Below the pieces are notes generated by a model, which made no database searches, was not told the DNA's origin, and saw nothing but the letters and a program-made list of their open reading frames with translations. From assembly GCA_011391835.1 (NCBI GenBank), contig JAABPS010000094.1:1-7675 (forward strand): DNA of 7,675 nt, read 5' to 3'. Numbering within the stretch: position 1 is the stretch's first letter; the number at the start of each line of letters is the position of its first letter. Made by a program: the position numbers and the translations under genes. The DNA is from Desulfobacteraceae bacterium. Its GTDB lineage: Bacteria; Desulfobacterota; Desulfobacteria; Desulfobacterales; JAABPS01. Below, piece by piece: positions 6,843-7,675 of this stretch.

Positions 6843-6848
6843 AAGGAG
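6843..6848 (+). promoter_or_regulatory. Strong ribosome-binding site AAGGAG
   Basis: AAGGAG six bases before ATG 6855 fixes the start of the ABC-2 ATPase gene and predicts efficient translation. Confidence 0.75.
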
Positions 6849-6854
6849 AAATCC

Positions 6855-7592
6855 ATGTTAATATTGAATCAAGTTACAAAACAGTTTGGAAAATTTATGG
6901 CTGTTGACCATCTGGAGCTGAATATACCGGAAGGGTTGATTTTCGGTTTGCTGGGGCCTAACGGCGCCGGGAAAACAACGCTCCTGCGAATGGTGATGGG
7001 ATTGATACGTCCCACATCCGGAAGTATTACGCTCTTTGACCGGTATACGCCCACGGACAGTGCGGTAAGGGAGAAAATCGGGTATATGCCTCAGCAGCAG
7101 GCGATTTATCCGGGTCTTTCGGTTCTGGAAAATATCCTCTTTTTTGGCAGGCTTTACAACAGCCGGGACAAAAAAATGAAACAGAGGGCTGATGAAATTA
7201 TCGAAATGATCGAGTTAAGTAAACAAAGGGATAAGCAGGTATCGAATCTGTCGGGAGGGATGATACGGCGCGCGATGCTGGCCACGACACTTATCCACCG
7301 GCCGTTGCTGGTGATTTTAGATGAGCCCACAGCAGGTGTGGACCCCTCGCTGCGTATTAAATTCTGGCACTGGTTTCAGGAACTGGCCAGAGCCGGGACG
7401 TCGATTATCATTACTACTCACCACATTTCAGAGGCTGTCCGTTGTGATCAGGTTGTATTTTTGAGAGAAGGAAAAATTCTGGAAAAAGGAACACCGGATG
7501 CGCTGATGAAAAGCTATCAGGTTTCGGATCTGGAAGAGGCGTTTGTAAAAGCGATTGAAGAAAAAGAGAGAGACAGGGAGATGGCTGTATGA
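6855..7592 (+). CDS. ABC-2 type exporter ATP-binding protein
   Basis: A stand-alone 245-residue ATPase that should power a separate membrane permease, the next gene. Motifs are in order and intact: Walker A GPNGAGKTT (34-42), Q-loop within YMPQQQ (Gln80), signature LSGGM (132-136), Walker B LLVILDEPTAGVDP (151-164; Asp156, Glu157) and H-loop TTHH (His189). The signature ends in Met rather than Gln, as often in the DrrA/CcmA-like group. Its length is that of a single nucleotide-binding domain with a short charged C-terminal tail. The start has a strong AAGGAG site and its own promoter at 6776-6804. The stop overlaps the permease start (ATGA). The substrate could be a drug, lipid or polysaccharide. 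It is transcribed away from the glycosyltransferase unit, so a link to the sulfotransferase cluster is only positional. Confidence 0.93.
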   Translation: MLILNQVTKQFGKFMAVDHLELNIPEGLIFGLLGPNGAGKTTLLRMVMGLIRPTSGSITLFDRYTPTDSAVREKIGYMPQQQAIYPGLSVLENILFFGRLYNSRDKKMKQRADEIIEMIELSKQRDKQVSNLSGGMIRRAMLATTLIHRPLLVILDEPTAGVDPSLRIKFWHWFQELARAGTSIIITTHHISEAVRCDQVVFLREGKILEKGTPDALMKSYQVSDLEEAFVKAIEEKERDREMAV

Positions 7593-7675
7593 AAATTCAC
7601 TGGATTGCGCTTCGAGTCATTCAGGAGATTGTGAGAGATCGGCGTACGCTTGCTATTTTCTTAGTTGTGCCGCTG
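7589..7675 (+). CDS. ABC-2 type permease, N-terminal fragment
   Basis: Only the first 29 codons are in the window. The protein begins MKIHWIALRVIQEIVRDRRT and runs into the hydrophobic LAIFLVVPL, the typical amphipathic start and first membrane helix of ABC-2 permeases (an ELxxxxRDRRT-like segment just before TM1). Its ATG overlaps the ATPase stop as ATGA, and GGGAG at 7576-7580 gives an eight-base spacing. It should form the membrane channel for the preceding ATPase. Length, number of helices and any periplasmic domain lie outside the window. Confidence 0.8.
   Translation, partial: MKIHWIALRVIQEIVRDRRTLAIFLVVPL

Larger units (their letters stand above)
6594..6854. other. Divergent intergenic regulatory region
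   Basis: 261 bases between the diverging glycosyltransferase and ABC-2 ATPase genes. It is A+T-rich and carries a plus-strand promoter, an inverted repeat and a tandem direct repeat (listed separately). For the minus-strand unit only a weak candidate is seen (reading TCATCA, 17 bases, TAATAT, just before the gene), too poor to call. No conserved small reading frame or RNA gene is apparent. Confidence 0.6.

Noticed and set aside
6699..6879. Twelve-base direct repeat ATCAAGTTACAA at 6699-6710 and 6868-6879
   Set aside because: One pair of this length is expected by chance in a window this size, and the second copy lies inside the ATPase coding sequence.

Overview
The window reads as bacterial chromosome from an accessory locus for cell-surface glycoconjugates or exported metabolites. 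It holds eight protein-coding genes, two of them cut by the window edges. No RNA gene, insertion sequence or CRISPR array was seen. Shine-Dalgarno sites, ATGA stop/start overlaps and a sigma70-like promoter indicate a bacterium. The mix of PAPS-type sulfotransferases, a radical SAM enzyme and moderate G+C would suit an anaerobic Gram-negative such as a Desulfobacterota (deltaproteobacterial) member. That placement is a low-confidence inference, not a sequence match.

Layout. (1) Positions 1-4412, plus strand, form a tight gene row: the 3' part of a Sulfotransfer_2-type sulfotransferase, an ABC exporter half-transporter (fused membrane domain and ATPase), a second sulfotransferase overlapping it by ATGA, and a third, shorter and A+T-rich sulfotransferase. 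The three sulfotransferases are clearly different from one another. (2) Positions 4456-6593, minus strand, hold a two-gene unit converging on the first: a GT4-like glycosyltransferase followed, 2 bases after its stop, by a radical SAM protein with a reduced SPASM-like C-terminus. (3) Positions 6594-6854 are a divergent intergenic region with a good plus-strand promoter and repeated elements around it. (4) From 6855 to the window end runs an ABC-2 type exporter operon: a stand-alone ATPase and the first 29 codons of its permease, joined by ATGA overlap.

How the genes may work together (inference): the glycosyltransferase and radical SAM enzyme would build or modify a glycan or lipid-linked scaffold. 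The three sulfotransferases would sulfate it (or different acceptors) with PAPS, and the type I ABC exporter would move the product across the inner membrane. The ABC-2 pair has its own promoter and may be unrelated.

The most useful correction is to the ABC exporter. Its frame is open and codes convincing exporter sequence, including TM1, well upstream of its first ATG at 1014. The only good initiation context there is an ATC at 828 behind a GAGGT ribosome-binding site. A caller restricted to ATG/GTG/TTG would remove TM1 and leave a false 170-base gap.
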